Part shown: piece by piece, positions 63,201 through 64,000 of the stretch
How positions within the stretch are numbered: the stretch's first letter is position 1
Layout: every line of letters starts with the position of its first letter
Assembly (NCBI GenBank): GCA_024336345.1
Contig: JANFOG010000019.1
Span: forward strand, 1 to 64,000
Direction of reading: 5' to 3'
DNA length: 64,000 nucleotides
DNA from: Mariannaea sp. PMI_226
Lineage: Eukaryota; Ascomycota; Sordariomycetes; Hypocreales; Nectriaceae
The notes under the pieces: generated by a model
Databases searched by the model: none
Told to the model about the DNA's origin: nothing
The model's input: only the letters and a program-made list of their open reading frames with translations
Translations under genes and position numbers: made by a program

Positions 63201-64000
63201 TCCGGTAGTGCTTCCTCGGTATTGGATTGTAGCTGGGCCAAGTCGACGAGCTTGGGGTTTTGGAAAATATCTGAAACAGAGAGCATCACGCCTGCTTTTC
63301 GACTGGCTGACGCAAGCTTCATAGCTGTGATAGAATCGCCACCAAGCCTGAAGAAATTATCATCAATGCTGATTTTCTCCAAATCAACTTTCAGCACCTG
63401 GGCCCAAATGGCCTGCAAGGTGCGCTCCATTTCTGTAGAAGGCTGGCGCCTGTCGTTGTGTGCGGTGTTATGAAGCTGGGCCAGTTGTTCCTGAGTAAAC
63501 GACGCACCAATCTCACGTAGCTGTATACGGTCTGTCTTGCCTGAGTTGTTAAGTGGCAGCTGTTCGATAATAAAGTAAATGGCTGGCACCATATAGCCAG
63601 GGAGCCGTTCGGCCAATTTGTCGTATGTAACAGCAGGGGGGTGGAATAGTGTAGGCATCTGCTTATAACTTGATGTGTCGTCCAGAACTAGGAACACAGC
63701 CAAGGTAGGGTTTGCGCCAGCTAGAATGACCACTTCAGCAGCGACGTGGAGAGCTTGAGGCATGCACTCGCGGACATGGTACTCAACCTCGCCCAGCTCG
63801 AGCCGTTGGCCCCGAATCTTGACTTGGTTGTCCTTGCGGCCAATATATAAAAGGCTGCCATCCTCATCATAGCGAACAAGATCGCCAGTTTTATAGAGCC
63901 GGCCATGGCGTCCTGGGTGGCCTTGAGCCCCCTGTAGTAGCCAAGTGGGGTCTTCTATAAAGACTGAAGAAGTCTTTACGGAATCGTTTATATAGCCACG
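57230..64000 (-). CDS. Nonribosomal peptide synthetase, (A)-T-C-A-T-E-C, 5' end beyond the window
   Basis: One uninterrupted frame of 2256 codons ends in TAA (57230-57232) and stays open to the right edge. Domains in order of synthesis: A1 C-terminal part (64000-63470, GRLYKTGDLVRYDEDG, NNSGKTDR); T1 (LGGDSIT, about 63340); C1 (63110-61900, HHVLYDA); A2 (61870-60290, YVIFTSGSTGQPKG, FDVSIMDIL, NGYGPSECAIY); T2 (LGGDSIS, about 60120); epimerisation domain (59960-58640, HHLCIDLVSW, EGHGREAW); C2 (58580-57280). C2 has NHAIIDG in place of HHxxxDG; the second, catalytic His remains. By hand alignment to GrsA, the A2 pocket residues are D-V-M-F-I-G-G-I-Y, so an alpha-amino acid is likely but I do not predict which. 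The E domain implies a D-residue. No thioesterase or reductase end is present. A cytosolic assembly line is expected; its missing end makes function doubtful. Confidence 0.92.
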   Translation of the reverse strand, partial: RGYINDSVKTSSVFIEDPTWLLQGAQGHPGRHGRLYKTGDLVRYDEDGSLLYIGRKDNQVKIRGQRLELGEVEYHVRECMPQALHVAAEVVILAGANPTLAVFLVLDDTSSYKQMPTLFHPPAVTYDKLAERLPGYMVPAIYFIIEQLPLNNSGKTDRIQLREIGASFTQEQLAQLHNTAHNDRRQPSTEMERTLQAIWAQVLKVDLEKISIDDNFFRLGGDSITAMKLASASRKAGVMLSVSDIFQNPKLVDLAQLQSNTEEALPDTISPFSLLNGALDASEYRDQIAANHSYDPNLLEDVYPCTPLQEGLIALTTKNERDYIWQGSQQLSEGIDADRFRDAWNQVIQLLPILRTRIIQHDQLGLLQVVLKEDANWKYADDLGSYLEQDAMKPMGLGTPLARYAIVNQHSTKQVWFIWTIHHVLYDAGSLPLMWDMVYRIYHALPLKPYLEFRFFIRHLQQTNTISAKEFWHAKFAKFEPIFFPLIPPTIQTSVCDSLLTREYPLSSMSKSDITMATLIRAAWAYVISLHSGTTDVVFGIVTSGRTAPVANIDTIVGPTIATVPIRVHISASSTVYEYLKELQDQATEMIPYEQTGLQHISKTSAEAKQACNFQTLVNIVPQYNDESTDLSFGSWTTNPNGGENNTYALMLTLKPGGNNSLSIEASYDSRVIETWLLEEILDQVHHMITQLTLAQGDERLSEIDHIAVTDREKLWTWNENVPSLVERCVHDIIVERAQSQPSAPAICGWDGSLTYAELDTLSTQLAHHLIQLGVGADVVVPLCFERSLWTVVAALSVLKAGGAFVIIDPSQAADRRERILAQIGAKIVLTSAQHGHLTFGSDRVAVPVSSDAISNLPSVPASQSLPVCDPRSAAYVIFTSGSTGQPKGVLLEHRATSSSCTHHGRAIGFDTTTRVFQFVSYSFDVSIMDILTTLMFGACICVPSDSERLQDIAGSINRMNANLAFFTPSVARLLEPKLVPSLRTIILGGEMCLEDDFARWLHLPVVINGYGPSECAIYSSMNRVQTDQDYKHGIGRAVGSALWVVATDNHEKLAPIGTIGELVIEGPILARGYIGDPIKTAAAFIEDPSWLLQGAPTHPGRRGRLYKTGDLVRYNEDGSLMYIGRKDNQVKIRGQRLELGEVEHHIRECIPQTRQVAAEVVTPRGNSANPTLAAFLVLDDPPSHKQMPTLFFPTATINDNLVERLPSYMVPAIYFIIEKLPLNNSGKTDRTKLREIGASFTQQQLAQLRNTAGSEKRKPSTEMERALQKIWARVLNVDPESIGIHDSFFSLGGDSISAMQVSATARAQAINISSGEILRYKTISRLLKVIKTTNISLLSPSSLDDGLTDKPVKLSPIQQLYLSLQPDGGNSFDQCFLLKLSKKVTYSSLVEALETIVQRHPVLRARFTRTEDGHWLQHITDDVAGSIRIHDAKPAGSDKTQLISQSRGELNIENGPLLVAVLFEETGHQSLFLTTHHLCIDLVSWRVLFQELEELLTLGTLSLPPPLSFPAWCALQAQYVADSLDSGTSISSGAQPLLDYWGMESKANLHGDTTVTQFTIDESTTAALFSACNNAFGTRPVELLMSALIYSFGLEFPDRSLPPIFTEGHGREAWDDTIDISRTIGWFTTMFPVQVAPNAHVDLLDTVRCTKDSMRSLPQNGWSYFASRFTDETKAKAYASEFPVEIMFNYAGSYQQLERADALFEALPLPDGCDPVCGSNLQRFALIDISVQVDRGQFTVMIQYHKDMRHQESILSWFGKYETVLSQMADLLSNRLSEWTLSDFPSVFTSYKDIYDARETLLPKLGVGKPDDIEDIFPCSPMQEDILISQAKDSALYRTCFRFEVCHNNDREPIDLGRLQAAWQAVVKRYTLLRAVLVQDFPGSSKIMHIILKDPLPSISVIQHDGDIGSLSKMQDLHQSVGYQKDGLQHHLTVIQVNEGKVYIDLEINHAIIDGFSRDLLVGDLQAACEGSLDPPEASYKDFIGYVGEQSHEAGLQFWKQHLNNAEPCFFPASVDSIDEAGSATTAEVHNLDSSKILEFCAEWEITSSTVIQTAWALVLSQYTGSGMPCFGNISSGRDVPINGVDKIFGPLICMLPCRIRLDRSQSVLETLKEVQGDYLSSLPHQTFPLSAIHNALQLGSSALFNTVISAQRAKNDNILSKNEISIHGHDGVDPYEVILITFCIIRTTANMMQYDVSVRSFNSGAEIRIVLMFRPGRVTLAQAERLASHFSQAISAITMNPNKNIQEIHSMGPQ

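Noticed and set aside
63721..63906. A separate small minus-strand protein upstream of the NRPS
   Set aside because: The NRPS frame itself is open through this segment and encodes the conserved A-domain end; this is a shadow.

Overview
The window reads as nuclear DNA of a filamentous ascomycete (Pezizomycotina). Genes carry short 50-90 nt GT..AG introns, and there is an Ecl1-type zinc protein, a small RGS protein, a bZIP factor and a multimodular NRPS. hAT, Tad1-like LINE, Ty1/copia and solo-LTR elements are present, and several copies carry the C-to-T nonsense changes (CAG to TAG, TGG to TAG/TGA) expected of repeat-induced point mutation (RIP). Four exact copies of TACGGAGTA, a nonamer I recall as common in Eurotiomycete spacers, hint weakly at that class. 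No species call is possible from the sequence alone.

Few genes look functional: a small secreted cysteine protein (2115-2483 -), an ITPase/HAM1 gene with five introns (17053-17869 -), a bZIP factor (30406-31629 -), an Ecl1-like gene (35417-35692 +), an RGS-domain gene (52432-53067 +) and a large NRPS (57230 to beyond the right edge, -). Much of the rest is a gene and transposon graveyard. It holds a sulfatase-family membrane protein, a large multi-pass membrane protein, a DUF3505-like protein, an aminoglycoside-phosphotransferase-like fragment, a cyclin fragment, a DUF3669-like gene and a delta-9 fatty-acid desaturase with its cytochrome b5 tail, all broken.

Layout: 1-1.5 kb decayed copia; 2-12.7 kb secreted protein, sulfatase pseudogene, a stray hAT end and a long unassigned spacer; 12.7-17.9 kb membrane-protein pseudogene, DUF3505 remnant and HAM1; 18.4-23 kb two hAT elements, one split by a solo LTR; 23-25.2 kb gene fragments and a solo LTR; 25-37 kb sparse, with bZIP and Ecl1; 37.3-42.1 kb a DUF3669 pseudogene broken by an LTR-like element and then by a second hAT, itself carrying a third LTR; 43-47 kb nested LINEs; 47-50.7 kb AT-rich DNA ending in the RIP-degraded desaturase; 51-56 kb LTR, RGS, a small hAT and a LINE; 57-64 kb NRPS.

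The NRPS reads, in order of synthesis, (A)-T-C-A-T-E-C. It then stops, and fragments of a further A domain and T domain lie just past the stop, so the last module appears to have collapsed by deletion. The most unusual non-coding signal is an array of twelve GGTTCG-type half-sites at 38.05-38.17 kb, spaced exactly 10 bp apart within each of three repeats.
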